Source of the DNA: Metaphire vulgaris
Taxonomy: Eukaryota; Annelida; Clitellata; Crassiclitellata; Megascolecidae
DNA length: 64,000 nt
Reading direction: 5' to 3'
Assembly: GCA_018105865.1 (NCBI GenBank)
Contig: CM030868.1
Location: 4,479,031 to 4,543,030 of the forward strand
The notes under the pieces were generated by a model. The model made no database searches. It was not told the DNA's origin and saw nothing but the letters and a program-made list of their open reading frames with translations. Both the position numbers and the translations under genes were made by a program. How positions within the stretch are numbered: the stretch's first letter is position 1; each line of letters begins with the position of its first letter. Shown here in pieces: positions 49,290-61,755 of this stretch.

Positions 49290-50150
49290 AATTTCGTTAA
49301 TTTATATAGCGCTTTAAAAAGCCGCACCGAAGTAGCTCCTTATTCCTATGGGCTTACTCTTAGTATGAAGTAACTATAGCCAAAGGTGGGGGTGGGGTAA
49401 TCATGCAGGGTCATTTAATCCAAAGGGTCATTGCATGTGGTTGGGACGTTACAGCTTTGAAGGAAATGATTTCTTTGAAGAGAAGTGCTTTGAGTTTTAG
49501 AAAGAAAATCTTCAAGAGATTTGCAAGAAGGGAAGAGAATCGTGAGTCAGGATTCGTTATTTGACCATGTTGTAGACAGCGGATGGATGGATGCTGGAAT
49601 TGAGTTCCAAAGTTCTGGTGCAGCATATGAAAAACCACGATTGCAAATTTTGAGAGATGACTGATTCAGAGGTCGAAGGCGAGTTACATGCGAGGAAGAT
49701 CGAGTAGATCGAGGATTTTGTGGGATTGTAAGATTTCGTAGGTAGACTCAGGGATATTCTTACACCCCCTAACACTCCCCAACACCCCCTCCCCACACCC
49801 GCTCTAATTTGAGGTCGACACCCCCAAAAATTTGGTAAGGTGACAATGGTACGCATAGAAAATGCATATTAGCCCTGGACACCCCAAAATGCAGAAAGAC
49901 ACCCCACTTTTATCATCGGATGACCTTTTTTTGCTCGTCAGGCTTTTTCGGTAGAAAATTCCAAACTCCGGCACCCCCAGATTTTCCGACACCCCCAAAT
50001 TCACAAGCCTAGAATCCTAGAAAATAACTACACACCCCAGATTTTCCCGACACCCCGCCCCCCAAAAAATCGCAACCCTGGGTAGACTGGTCCTAATTCT
50101 GAAGTTTCTTACATTTTGGTACTTAAGCACGTGGAAAGAATTGCATAGCC
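49290..50150 (-). mobile_element. 3' end of the (AAAGT)-tailed LINE family, interrupted by a MITE
   Basis: 'tatatagcgctttaaaaagc' and the following 'agtagctccttattc..ggct' match the 3' end at 19,380-19,430. The region 49,600-49,690 matches 19,670-19,740 (C-terminal ORF: LELNSSIHPS). Family H copy 4 splits it at 49,749. Confidence 0.8.
49749..50080 (-). mobile_element. hAT-type MITE, family H copy 4 (large)
   Basis: 332 bp from CAGGGATATTCTTACACCCC to TCGCAACCCTG with a perfect 8-bp duplication, ggtagact, on both sides. Internal C-rich 'acaccccc' repeats make it longer than copies 1 and 2. Confidence 0.9.
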
Positions 50151-50590
50151 GCCAATAGTATTGTGTTATGTTGTCACTAATGAACAGTGATGTTAACAAG
50201 GACCGACTCCCCAAGGACGAGGACAAGGACAAAGACTTCAAATTGGTCCTTAAGGAGTCCTTAAGGACAAGGACCAGGACAAGGATTAACATCACTGCTA
50301 ATGAGTAAGAGAAATTTTTGCGTAGAAGAAAAGGTACTTATCAAAATCGCTCTTGACTCCCTTATAAGATGCTGAGAGCAGCTGATCAAATTGCTCTCTT
50401 TCTTCAATAATAAGAATTATACAGTTAAAAATCCAGGCATCAATAACTCCACTATAACGTCTCCACGGCGTGCACCGGTAAACATAAAAAATATTTTAGG
50501 GGACATGTGTCGAATAGAGGTAATAAGAAACCTTTTGCAGGGTTCTGCTGGTGAACTTTTGCCAGAGGCATCTTTCGAAGGTTGCTTCAC

Positions 50591-50593
<3 letters not shown>
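50151..50593. other. no gene; GGACAAGGAC-type repeats
   Basis: 50,195-50,290 has repeated 'aaggac(a/c)agga' units whose two halves are partly complementary ('taaggactccttaagga'). It resembles other terminal-repeat elements, but ends were not resolved. Confidence 0.4.
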
Positions 50594-50674
<81 letters not shown>

Positions 50675-50724
50675 AGACAGAGACAGAGACAGAGACAGAG
50701 ACAGAGACAGACAGAGAGACAGAC

Positions 50725-50787
<63 letters not shown>
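50594..50787. repeat. (GA)n and (GACA)n compound array
   Basis: About 78 bp GA, then GAGACA/GACAGA units, then GA again. Confidence 0.97.
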
Positions 50788-50923
50788 TTGCATTCCTGTG
50801 ATATTACGCAGCCTCATCTGAGTAATCGGGAATTGGAGATGGGCGATGAAATAGCGACATCACTTAGCAGTCCATATGTCCCCGGGCGCCGTGTGAATTT
50901 ACAAATCCCTCGCGAGGGGAAAT

Positions 50924-51127
50924 TTAACCCTTTCAGAGGCACTGCATGGTAGCTATACTTCCCACACATGCTGACGGTCTACGCGGACTCTGGGATGCGT
51001 TATTCCCACATAGAAATTAACATTTAAATTCAGCACAGAAAATGCTTTTGGAAAGTGTGGTTTTAGTTGAACATTTTGATAGTATAAATACAAGGTAATA
51101 TTTCTTAACGGCCCCCTAAAGGGTTAA
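50924..51127. mobile_element. TTAA-bounded element, 204 bp
   Basis: From TTAACCCTTTCAGAGGC to CCCCCTAAAGGGTTAA. A longer relative of the TTAA-bounded group. Confidence 0.65.
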
Positions 51128-51411
51128 GGTCGGAGATTCACTTGCACTGAGTAATCATGAATCCTTTATTCGTTTTATAGTTTTGCATTCCTTCGAAGTG
51201 TGCCACGGCAAAACGCTCGAAACAATGCCGATGGCGTGAAACGGCTTGCGGGCAACGTCATAGGCCATTATAACCATTAAATCAGTGGCTAACCGCTGGG
51301 AACCTACAGTAGAACTTCGTTACAACGTATTTAGCGGGTCCGTGAAATTTAGTACGTATCATCCGAAGCGCAGCGTCATACGGGTTCGTACATTGCGGCT
51401 CGTTATAGACC
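51128..51411. other. no recognisable feature
   Basis: Anonymous DNA before family A copy 8. Confidence 0.5.
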
Positions 51412-51419
51412 TAACCGAG

Positions 51420-51732
51420 CAGTGGCGGCTCCAGGATTTGGCAAGAAAACCCGGCGTTGGGGTGGCAACTTTCATGGGGGCCAAACATTTATTATTAGGT
51501 ATTCAGCATCAAATGACAATAATAGATGGAATGAGATTAACAACGGAAAAAGATAAATGGAAAAGTTTTGTGTCTAGCTATTGCCGCTAATGAGCTGGCA
51601 GAAAGCAACTATGATGATGATGATGATGTAGTATTAAGTTTATGGTCACAACATGGAGGCCACTGAGAGGGGCAGGCACTCAGTTGGGAGGCACGGGGCC
51701 CCCTCCGGGCCCTCCCTGTTGAGCCGCCACTG
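51420..51732 (+). mobile_element. hAT-type MITE, family A copy 8, carrying a LINE scrap
   Basis: From CAGTGGCGGCTCCAGGATTT to TGAGCCGCCACTG with a perfect 8-bp duplication, taaccgag. About 125 bp of extra sequence (51,500-51,628) reads TTEKDKWKSFVSSYCR then ends in (ATG)n: the 3' end of a LINE inserted into the MITE. Confidence 0.9.
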
Positions 51733-51904
51733 TAACCGAGTATGCGCTATATCCGAGTCCGTTGTAATGAAGTTCTATTGTATTTTGGCGTTTGGGATCA
51801 GAGTTTGTGCCAAGGGCGTAGAATTTTCCCTGGCTGTCTCTTCTTCGATTAGCACGTCTATGTATGCAGACAAATACATTAATGCAATGTGTGCACGGTG
51901 TCAG

Positions 51905-52208
51905 CAATGGCGTAGCCAGCCACGGGGAGAGGCTGGTCGTGGACTTTGCGCAAAACCAGGTGGGAATGGGGGGGTATGCAACGTTATCGAAAAACTACAT
52001 GAGTGGGTTCGTCGATGTGTCCCCATATATTCAGGGGCGTAGCGACGGGGGTATATCGGTATCTATACCAGACTACATTGAACAAATTTATGTGTTTTTC
52101 AAGATTTTCAAAGTTTTTAGAGATTTATAACCCCAAATCGCATTATACCCCCAATCAAATTCCTGGCTACGTCCCTGCCCATATTCCGGAAACCTGGCTA
52201 CGCCACTG
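51905..52208 (+). mobile_element. family C MITE copy 7, interrupted by family B
   Basis: Left end CAATGGCGTAGCCAGCC, right end 'attccggaaacctggctac' then GCCACTG. The flanking octamers agree at 5 of 8 positions. Confidence 0.75.
52032..52177 (+). mobile_element. family B MITE copy 5, nested in family C
   Basis: From CAGGGGCGTAGCGACGGG to GGCTACGTCCCTG, internally shortened (146 bp). Flanks catatatt and cccatatt agree at 6 of 8. Confidence 0.82.
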
Positions 52209-52830
<622 letters not shown>

Positions 52831-52846
52831 AGAGAGACAGAGACAT

Positions 52847-53099
52847 GGACATCCACAGAAATTTGTTCAGGGGTGCAAAACAGGGTCTTGTGCAGTGGCG
52901 GCTCTAGGATTTGGCAAGTGGGAGGCCGTTGGGGTGGCAACTTCTAATCATGGGGGCCAACCATTTGTTGTTTAATGTATGTAACATTAAGTATAGGGTC
53001 CCAACTGGGGGCACTGGAGGGGCACTCAATAGGGCGGCACGGTGGAGCCGCCACTGGTCTTGTGACGCACCCCTTGCACCCTCCTCCGGACGCCCATGG
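52847..53099 (+). mobile_element. MITE family M copy 2, interrupted by family A
   Basis: Left 'catggacatccacagaaatt', right 'ctcctccggacgcccatg'. Matches the split element at 19,168-20,587. Confidence 0.82.
52893..53056 (+). mobile_element. hAT-type MITE, family A copy 9, nested in family M
   Basis: 164 bp from CAGTGGCGGCTCTAGGATTT to GGAGCCGCCACTG with a perfect 8-bp duplication, gtcttgtg, on both sides. Confidence 0.95.
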
Positions 53100-53255
53100 A
53101 CAGAGACAGAGACAGAGACAGAGAGGGAAAAACGCCAGGACACTCGGAACCTGTGTCTGTTTGTGTCTGTGGATCGGAGAGTATGTTCAGTGTGTTGTAA
53201 CCTGTAAAGCATTGAAAAACAGACCTGTTTGACGACGGCGTAATACAGCGCCCCA

Positions 53256-53338
53256 TCAACCCCTTAACCGTGTATTTAACTGTAACTCAAACATGTAAAA
53301 TTGACGGATATATCCGGGATCCCCAGTTAAGGGGTTAA
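53256..53338. mobile_element. TTAA-bounded palindromic MITE, family E copy 10
   Basis: The left boundary has mutated to TCAA. The right end is GTTAAGGGGTTAA. The core has a 3-bp insertion. Confidence 0.85.
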
Positions 53339-53940
53339 TTAACACACGGCTGCGCGGGATTGGTCGTGTCCCGAATCGTCGCATTTAACATTTCACGCGA
53401 GCGACATGATCCTGTCGGCTGTCGCTGGATATTTGTGAAAGTTATTCTGCAGTCGGCGAAGCAGCGGATTTATTCTGCGGATTCGTCCGGAAGCTTTCTC
53501 TTCCTGAGTTTCCAGTCCAGGCTAGGAATTAGACAAGAGGAAGAAGAAGCGAGTTTGCACAGGTAGAGACGTTAAATTTTTATCACGTATTATATATTTA
53601 ACCCATGTTTGAGCGCTTCTGAGTAGTGATGCAAGAGGCGCTATATACAGTAAAGTTCTTTATTACATTACATAACATTACATTACCCGATTACCGTATG
53701 GTTTAGATTCAGAGCGCGTGAAATATTAGTAACGTTATTGCGTAATAGGCCTAGTATTATATGCTTAGAGACTGAATAGCGACGGATTAATTAAATATTG
53801 ATGGTATTGATCGATTTAGGTTTTTAGAATACTTTGAGCAAATAGTCAAATACTGAAGCAGAGTAATTCTTCTGTTCTTTATTGCTTATCCGATAAAATC
53901 GAAACCGCAAAAATCGGACGGAATTATTTGATTTGACTAT
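53339..53940. other. no supported feature
   Basis: The 68-codon plus frame at 53,360-53,566 ends at a donor-like CACAG|GTAGAG and could be a 5' exon of the plus-strand gene, but nothing else supports it. Confidence 0.4.
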
Positions 53941-54106
53941 CAGGGATGTAGCCAGGATTTTAGGTGAGAGGGGGGGGGGCTAAAGTCCAAGATTCACTCC
54001 CCTCCTTCCTTTTGAGCCCGCAACGCCATTTTGGCTTGAATTCATTGGGGGCTAGCTTCAGGCTGGGGGCTTGAACCCTCCAAGCCAATGCCTAGCTACG
54101 TCCCTG
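53941..54106 (+). mobile_element. hAT-type MITE, family P
   Basis: From CAGGGATGTAGCCAGGATTT to CCTAGCTACGTCCCTG. Flanks ttgactat and ttgacact agree at 6 of 8. Termini are related to family B. Confidence 0.75.
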
Positions 54107-54198
54107 TTGACACTGGGAGATATCTACGATCCAAATCATGATGCGACCATCGACGAATGCCAATAACAGTATTAAAATGGCGCCATAGAAGTTATCTA

Positions 54199-54204
54199 AT
54201 AATA

Positions 54205-54259
<55 letters not shown>

Positions 54260-54260
54260 T
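54199..54260. repeat. (AAT)n microsatellite
   Basis: About 60 bp of AAT units. Confidence 0.95.
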
Positions 54261-54544
54261 TAAATAAATATTTAAAGGAGAATCTAATGCAAACAATTAT
54301 TTCTGAATTGAACTTCCTTGCTGTAAATCGCATTAATCGCATAAAACGGGTTCAAACTGTAGCTGGATACATTAAAGCAGGGTCGCTCAGTCAGGTGTCG
54401 TCAAAAAGAGGAATGGATGGAGTTCCTTTGGAGTCATAAAGCCTGGTTCTAGCTCTTGACATTATTTTCGAAATCTTTAAGAAAATGTGTGGGGGGAGGA
54501 GGAGGAGAAGGGTGCTATCAGATGTCACTGATCATGCATTTATC

Positions 54545-54741
54545 CAGTGGCGACTCCAAGATTTGGCAAGTGGGGTGGGGGGGCGTTGGGGTGGCAACTT
54601 CTAAGCATGGGCGGCCAACCATTTGTTGTTAGGTATGTTACGTAGTATTAAGTATAGGGTCCCAACAGAGGGGCCACTGGGAGGCCAGGCACTCAATAGG
54701 GGGCTAGGGCCTCCCCGGGTCCCCCTGTCGAGCCTCCACTG
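54545..54741 (+). mobile_element. hAT-type MITE, family A copy 10
   Basis: 197 bp from CAGTGGCGACTCCAAGATTT to CGAGCCTCCACTG with a perfect 8-bp duplication, catttatc, on both sides. Confidence 0.95.
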
Positions 54742-54920
54742 CATTTATCCGTCGTAGAAAGTTTAGAAACGTAATTATGTCAAGATTATCAACTTATCAT
54801 TAAACCATTTTAAAGGAAACCATGCAAATGGTCACACGCATGTGTTTCAATATTTCCTTTTTGCTGGAAAAATTAATCTATATTATAATATTATTATTAT
54901 ATTATCTATAATTGGTTTCG

Positions 54921-55086
54921 TATAGGGGTATCCAGTGTTTACGAACAAAGTCCGGTTGCTCCGCCCACTGGTGGGCAGAAACCATAGAAACCATTGTCGT
55001 CTATTAATAGACGCCAATGGGAGAAGCAGATTTCTTGCTGGTGGGCATAGATCAGTGACCATAGAGATTGTTCTGGATACTCCTAT
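54921..55086 (+). mobile_element. MITE family F copy 2
   Basis: From TATAGGGGTATCCAGTG to 'ctggatactcctatt'. Carries the internal palindrome 'gtctattaatagac'. It ends about 45 bp before the Ig exon. Confidence 0.82.
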
Positions 55087-55129
55087 TGCTTAGCAACTCA
55101 TTAGCTCAGGCCATGAGCGTGACGTACAG

Positions 55130-55516
55130 GGGAACATCGCGGTTGCCAAGGGAACGCGGCGAAAGAGGCAGGGCTTCCGTTGTCATGGCACCGGTGATTG
55201 ACAGATCGTCGACGGATGCCTCGTTGCTTCTGAGGTGCGATCGTCCGGCGTCGATTTCCGTTTCCGTTTCCGGAATTCCGTTTCCGGAAGTCACGTGGTT
55301 CGTCGGTTCACGCATGATAATGCAGGACTCGTCAGAGTATCGCGTCGACGTGGATTTTGGAAAAGGAGGAAGAGGAGGAGGAGGAAAGAGGAAGTAGCGG
55401 TAAACTGATACTGTCGATATCCAGGGTGACGGAAGAGCTGGAAAGGGGCATCCGGGTGGAAGCGGTCAACTGCGCCGGATCGGACAAGATCCGGATCAAA
55501 GTCAGAACGTATAAAG
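55130..55516 (+). CDS. I-set immunoglobulin domain exon (apparent frameshift in a GGA tract)
   Basis: The frame reads APVIDRSSTDASLLLRC, SVSVSGIPFPEVTWFVGSRM and SSEYRVDVDF, then breaks in a GGA-rich stretch (55,357-55,400) and continues one frame over as GKLILSISRVTEELERGIRV then EAVNCAGSDKIRIKVRTYK. This is the C-strand VSG.P.P.VTW and the F-G AVN.AG of I-set Ig domains. Both canonical disulphide positions are Val (VSVSG and RVEAVN), as often in intracellular muscle-type I-set domains. It ends at AAAG|GCAAGT, a GC donor in phase 1. The acceptor near 55,130 (gtacag) is uncertain. I cannot name the gene. Confidence 0.78.
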
Positions 55517-55634
55517 GCAAGTGGAAAGGCATTCTTTTCAAATACAGTTGAGCCTCGTTAAAACGTACTTAGCGAGTCTGTAAGATGTAGTACGTCATAT
55601 CCAAAGTACGTTACATCCAATACCATCCAATACG

Positions 55635-55793
55635 CAGTGGCGGCTCCAGGATTTGGCAAGTGGGGGGCCGTTGGCGTGGCAACTTCTAAGCATAAGGGTC
55701 AACCATTTTTGATAGGTATGTAGCCTAGTAGTAAGTATAGGGTCCCAACAGGGGCCACTGGGAGGTCAGGCATTCAATAGGGGCACCTCGTTT
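55635..55793 (+). mobile_element. family A MITE copy 11, right end lost
   Basis: Opens CAGTGGCGGCTCCAGGATTT. The homology fades after 'attcaataggggcac'. Lies in the intron after the Ig exon. Confidence 0.8.
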
Positions 55794-56067
55794 ACAGACC
55801 TGACGAATTTTGTTCCCCACAAACAGGTGTTAAATTTTCACCGCCCCTTCCCCCACCCGCTAAGAGAAACCTCCTCCTAATTATATACACCCTCCCCAAA
55901 TGTCATGGAGAATTCAATGTTGTCTGTGGAACATCACAGATGTCTTGTGGGATATGCTTTGGCGTTTGAGGACGAATTTTGACATCGTGTTATGCTTGGT
56001 TTTGATGGATGCTGTAAACCGAAACTCTCAAGTGACACCCAGAAAACAGTAATTAGATATCATGATG
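55794..56067. other. intronic sequence without recognisable feature
   Basis: Anonymous DNA. Confidence 0.5.
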
Positions 56068-56102
56068 TTCAAGACTTCAACTATTAACCATGACTATTAA
56101 CC

Positions 56103-56162
<60 letters not shown>

Positions 56163-56484
56163 ATCTACCCCGTTATTAGTGATATATATAAACCAAGCAT
56201 AACATGATGTCAAATATATGTCAAGACTTCAACTATTAACCATGACTATTAACTATATACATATATATATATCACATCTACCCCGTTATTAGTGATATAT
56301 ATAAACCAAGATAACATGATGTCAAATATATGTCAAGACTTCAACTATTAACCATGACTATTAACTATATACATACATATATATATATATATCATCTACC
56401 CGTTATTAGTGATATATATAAACCAAGCATAACAAGATGTCAAATATATGTCAAGACTTCAACTATTAACCATGACTATTAACC

Positions 56485-56510
<26 letters not shown>
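56068..56510. repeat. minisatellite of about 115-150-bp units, four partial units
   Basis: 'caagacttcaactattaacc' starts units near 56,069, 56,220, 56,333 and 56,450. Each unit includes (AT)n, 'cacatctaccccgttattag' and 'tgatatatataaaccaag'. Unit length varies with the AT tract. Confidence 0.92.

Positions 56511-56514
<4 letters not shown>

Positions 56515-56567
<53 letters not shown>
56515..56567. repeat. (GA)n microsatellite, continued at 56,746-56,786
   Basis: GA tract split by the family A copy that follows. The second half is at 56,746-56,786. Confidence 0.95.
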
Positions 56568-56570
<3 letters not shown>

Positions 56571-56741
56571 CAGCTCCACCGGTGGGCCAGGGGGCCCCCG
56601 TGCCCCTATTGAGTTCCCCCCAGTGGCCCCCAGTTGGGACCCTATACTTAATGCTACATACATTAATCAACAAATGGTTGGCCCCCATGATTAGAAGTTG
56701 CCACCCCAACGCCCCCCCACTTGCCAAATCCTAGAGCCGCC

Positions 56742-56745
<4 letters not shown>
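56571..56745 (-). mobile_element. family A MITE copy 12 inserted in a GA tract
   Basis: From CAGCTCCACCGG (left TIR shortened) to AGAGCCGCCACTG. Flanks agagatag and agagagag fit an insertion into a (GA)n array. Confidence 0.85.
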
Positions 56746-56786
<41 letters not shown>

Positions 56787-56789
<3 letters not shown>

Positions 56790-57167
56790 AGAGTTTTTTA
56801 TAGCTGGGCATGCAACAGTCTCAATTATTCTCAAATGACATGAACTGAGTCTACTTTTTGTAGTTTCATTGGTGCTTGAGAGATCGTATAATTATGCGTT
56901 TGTGTCACAGCTCAAGAACTTAATTCAACTGTTATGGATTTTAGTCTTTAACAGTGAAACCAGTGAGTGCGCCTGTCCTTTGGAGACATTCGAGTCTGTT
57001 GCTTTCTCGTTAGAATTTGATTTATCGATGGATTTTATTTTAGTTTTTAGCGGACGTTCAGAGTTTGATTGGATGAAATCGTCATCTCTGCCTCCCGGTC
57101 AACGCTATCGCTTTCACCACGGTAGACAGTTACAGTAGGCCTATACACACACAAACACACACACAAA
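56787..57167. other. intronic sequence without supported feature
   Basis: The 89-codon plus frame at 56,869-57,138 lacks similarity and suitable splice sites. Confidence 0.45.
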
Positions 57168-57330
57168 CACATCACTCACTCACTCTATCGCTCGCTCGCT
57201 CACTCACTCACTCACTCACTCACCTCACTCACTCAACTCACTCACCCACTCACCCACTCACTCACTCACTCACTCACTCACTGACTGACTCACTCACTCA
57301 CTCACTCATTCATTCACTCACTCACTCCCT
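57168..57330. repeat. (CTCA)n microsatellite
   Basis: About 160 bp of CACT units with CGCT/GACT variants. Confidence 0.93.
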
Positions 57331-57362
57331 ATTATTATTGTTGTTGTTGTTATTGTTATTCT

Positions 57363-57541
<179 letters not shown>

Positions 57542-57553
57542 ATGTAATGTTGC

Positions 57554-57592
<39 letters not shown>

Positions 57593-57764
57593 TTATTATT
57601 ATTATTATTATTATTATTTCACATAGTTCAACGTGTCATTTAGGCCTACCTGGAGATGATGTTATGAGCGGTAGGCCTATCGTTCTTACGTTCATGAAGC
57701 TAATTTCTGTATAAATTATCACTTAATGGTTTATCTGCTCGAAATCGACGCCTCCTGGTTACAG

Positions 57765-57860
57765 CAGTAGAAGAACCAGAGGTGAAATTCAGACTCTACA
57801 AAGGCTACAAGAATCAATTCCAGACGGCACAAACCGATTACGAGACATGGGAAGAAGAAA
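57765..57860 (+). CDS. second exon of the Ig-domain gene
   Basis: 96 nt between 'ggttacag' and donor GTGAGT. Enters and leaves in phase 1. Reads VEEPEVKFRLYKGYKNQFQT then AQTDYETWEEE. The phase joins both the GC donor at 55,516 and the acceptor at 59,901. Confidence 0.72.
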
Positions 57861-57903
57861 GTGAGTATGATCGTCTCCCGTAGTCGGCGCTGTAACGTAT
57901 AAG

Positions 57904-58091
57904 CAGGGGCGTAGCCAGGAACTTGATTTGGGAGGGTATACCTATTTTGGGTGGGTATAAATTTGAACTATAACCCACATAAACCATATAAACCACATAT
58001 AACCACATGTAAATCACATGAAAACCTTTAAGGTAGACTGATTTGGGAAGAGGGGGTATATATACCGATATACCCCGGTCGCTACGCCCCG
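57904..58091 (-). mobile_element. hAT-type MITE, family B copy 6
   Basis: 188 bp from CAGGGGCGTAGCCAGGAACT to CGCTACGCCCCG with a perfect 8-bp duplication, cgtataag. It lies 43 bp after a splice donor. Confidence 0.93.
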
Positions 58092-58133
58092 CGTATAAGC
58101 TATCGATACGCTTGGATAAGCCACATCGCGATT

Positions 58134-58256
58134 TAGAGTGGCTTAGGAGGTCTTACTTCCTGCGTGAAAGCCATTAGGGACGCTAACGGGGCTTGAACCT
58201 AGCTCCGTCAGCCTACTGCTGCAGCGCCTAACCCACTCTGCCATCGCCCGCCCTTC
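58134..58256 (-). mobile_element. tRNA-derived SINE
   Basis: The minus strand has an A box in 'tggcagagtgggttaggcgc' and a B box in 'aggttcaagcccc', about 40 bp apart, then 'gctttcacgcaggaagtaag'. It resembles a tRNA-Leu/Ser-type head but not a full tRNA. Confidence 0.7.
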
Positions 58257-58468
58257 GTCACAAGGAAGATGCCTCAGTCCCCTAACTCTTAATAGGTCTA
58301 TGAATCTATAGAGCTTTATGATAATTCTAAAATGCTTTAAGCATGCATGTAATTTTTAGGGCCCTTTTAAAGCTGACCCGGGACAATTGGTCCACCTGGC
58401 CCCCCTTAAGATATTGCCTAGTAGAGCTTTGTTGAAGCAGCAGATACGATGTCGTTTAATTTGATGGC

Positions 58469-58720
<252 letters not shown>

Positions 58721-59244
58721 GAATAGTGGCAGACGGCTGCAGTTTCAGCCAACGTCTGCATCTGAGGCATGCACAGGTATACCCTGGACATGCCCTGGGG
58801 CATATTAACCACGACTAATCCGAGGGCAGAGCGGGTCACAGGTGGTTCCGATCACCTGTTGTCAGCTGCTCTCACGAGTCTGTAATTATGTGTTATCGGG
58901 AAATGCGTCGTTTCTAAGTTTCGCTGGTTGTGCCTTACTTATCGGCATCTGCACGATTGGCGGAACCAGGGTTCCGGAAGAGGGAACCATCACAAGGCAT
59001 CATTTATTTTAACCTAATCAAAGAGTGTCGGTTGTGGGGGTGGAGGGTAGGGGTGGGGGAGGGGTGGAGGCGTCGCAAGCTCTTGGTCGATCCCCTCAGA
59101 GTTCATTATCACGCCGATCTGACTGACTGACTGACCATTCCGGCGCCGTAGGCAATTCCCTAGGAATTATGATAATGGCGCCATAGAAGTTGATTGATCG
59201 ATCGCTTGATTGCTTGCTTGAATGAACGATTGATTGATTGCGAA
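58721..59244. other. intronic sequence without recognisable feature
   Basis: Anonymous DNA. 'gattggcggaaccagggttc' at 58,955 is a possible family C relic. Confidence 0.45.
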
Positions 59245-59413
59245 CAGTGGCGGCTCCAGGATTTGGCAAGAGGGGTGTTGGGGTGGCAGCTTCTAAGCAC
59301 GGTGGGTCAACCATTTGTTGATAGGCATGTAGTAGTAAGTACATGGTCCCAACAGGAGACCACTGGGGGCCAGGCATTCAATAGGGGCACGGGCCCCATG
59401 TGGAGCCGCCACT
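59245..59413 (+). mobile_element. family A MITE copy 13
   Basis: From CAGTGGCGGCTCCAGGATTT to TGGAGCCGCCACT, last base changed. TSD not visible. Confidence 0.85.
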
Positions 59414-59488
59414 TCGTGAGTGATTTCGTGATTGCTTGATTGGTTGCTTGGTTTTTATTGCTTGGCTAATCGATTTATTGCTTGGTTG

Positions 59489-59540
<52 letters not shown>

Positions 59541-59678
59541 GATTCCTTGATTATTATTATTATTATTATTATTATGATTATGATTATTATGCTTATTATG
59601 CTTATTATGATGATTATGATTATGATTATGATTATGATTATGATTATGATTATGATTATGATTATGATTATGATGATG

Positions 59679-59749
<71 letters not shown>

Positions 59750-59765
59750 CATCATCATCATCATC
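59489..59765. repeat. (ATT)n, (ATTATG)n and (ATC)n arrays
   Basis: ATT tract, an interruption, then ATT, an ATGATT hexamer block, ATT again and a short ATC block. Confidence 0.97.
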
Positions 59766-59901
59766 GACAATAATATTTATGAAGCGATTAACATGATTAA
59801 GAACGCCAAAAAAAGCGCTGTACAGTCAACAGTATGTAATGCCACACGATCTTGTAAACAAGATTGCTTGAATGATTGATTGATGGTTTGTATCATTGTA
59901 G

Positions 59902-61598
59902 TGAAGATTCGGAAACGCATGCGATCCATTGACGATATCTTTGACAATCTATCCGATCAAGGTTCCAGTGAAACCAACGAAGCAGAAAAACGCGTTAAGT
60001 CTTTTCCTACCGATCGCTGCAATAGAACGAATTGTAGAGGATCATCATCATCACCACTACCAGACAAAACTAATCATCGTCATCGTCGTCGTCATCATCG
60101 TGAACCATCTGAGTCGCTGTTAGACAAAGATTCGCTGTGGGAGCTGTTCGGCACAAGACTCAGCGACGTGTGTCGGCGGATTTTGTCTTCGGAAAACGGA
60201 AATAAATCCGTGCGTTTTCCGGATAATCGTCGAACTGCACCGGCTCCGTTCCGCACATCGAGAATCATTCAATCGTGCTCGTTACCGGTGGTGGAGAGAA
60301 GACGGTCGACGACCCCATCAGAGCCTCGAGAGGAAGCGGCGATCTCCGGACAAGGAACAGAACAGGAGGAACTGGCGAGAAATTATTTTGTCCGACGGTC
60401 GTTCGGGGGCGAAACCCAGCCCCCGCCGCGGCGCCGACCCCGTGAAAAAAGGATGTCGCTGCAGGAGGGAAATTCTCCCTCAAAGTTGCGTGCCAATCCT
60501 CTGGTCACAACACCCCCGTTTTTCGAAGCAGAATGGGAAGCCACAAGCGACGTTCCGACGGAAAGAGTGTTGCGTCCGAAGAATTCTGTACAAGAGAACG
60601 TTTTGGACAACTTCACGGCAATAGCCGAAGCTAACACTTCCCACGAAGTCCCTGCGCAATTTCCTATAAGACTGTATCACCCGGAGCCTGTAGCACCACG
60701 CAGTCAGCGTTTCTTTAGCGAAGAAGATGGACGGTCTAATATTAGAGTGGACAGATCTTCAAATAATGAAATTCAGGATTGTCGTATGAAACTTGTTGAC
60801 GGCAGGCCAACCAATCAGAACCAGAACCACGGAGCGTTTGAGAACCAGTCTATCCCAGAATACGACCCGAGACGGAACACATATTTACGAAACTGTCGAA
60901 GAATCGAAACGATTTTCATCGATAACACGAGGACGATATCGATAAACGTCTCGGCGTACTCTGAAATCGCCAAGAAAGAGCTACCGATGCGTGCCGAGAG
61001 AGATACGTCGTTTTGCTGCCCGGCAGTTACTGGCGCCGACGAGGGCATCCCGCTTGCCGGTTCCGGAGAACCATGTACGGGTGGGAATCCGACGGCTTCC
61101 GTACGTCGAACGAGGAGGAGAACCCAGTCTTCCGGAAGCGTCGACGACTTTCTGGCGTGGAATCCCAACTCCGCGGGGCTTGTGACGACGTCGACCAGCG
61201 TCCGATCACAGCTTTCATGGCGGCGGTATCAGACACACGCCGGCGTTCACGGACTGGGACAAGACCGCGCGCGATCGGCCGCCAGATCAACGGGTCATTC
61301 GACGGCGGGAGGTGCGAACCTTCCACCGCCCGGTCAAGGGGCGCTGGAGCCGCGTCCCGGAGTGTCCAGAAGTGTCGACAACCTGGACGCCCGCGATGCG
61401 GAGTCGACGTCGAGGATCGACAAGGAGTGGAAGATGGTAACGGTGACGATGAAGGAAGAGACCGTCGTTATCCGTCAACCTGCCTCAGAGGTCGAAATGC
61501 CACCACCACCGCCATCACCTGAGAATTCTTCCATCCGGGTGGATAACAGTATCGTCTGGAAGCTGCCATTGGGATCTGGCAGACCTATTGCTGTCTAA
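59902..61598 (+). CDS. large terminal exon of the Ig-domain gene, low-complexity tail
   Basis: After acceptor cattgtag the exon opens in the phase left by 57,860 (joint codon ATG) with KIRKRMRSIDDIFDNLSDQG and runs 565 codons to a stop. It is rich in Ser, Arg, Pro and Glu, has a His/Arg stretch (HRHRRRHHREPSES) and ends with VTMKEETVVIRQP, PPPPPSP and SIVWKLPLGSGRPIAV. I see no folded domain. The repeated basic motifs and proline runs suggest a disordered scaffold or phospho-regulated tail. The long open frame through complex sequence, with codon use like a gene, supports coding. What the protein does is unknown. Confidence 0.75.
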
Positions 61599-61675
61599 CT
61601 CTGTCCTATATGTTATTATCTGGCATCTTCGTGTCAAGACCATTACTACGTAAAATGGCGCCATAGAAGTTCGAC

Positions 61676-61755
61676 GATGACGATGATGATGGATGATGAT
61701 GATGATAATGATGATGGTAATGATGATGATGATTATGATGATAATGATGATGATG
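61676..61755. repeat. (GAT)n microsatellite, imperfect
   Basis: About 80 bp of GAT units with AAT/GGT variants. The next MITE inserted at its right edge. Confidence 0.92.

Noticed and set aside
60265..61522. Several 60-170-codon frames on both strands within 60.2-61.5 kb
   Set aside because: Shadows of the single long exon at 59,902-61,598, which alone fits the splice phases.
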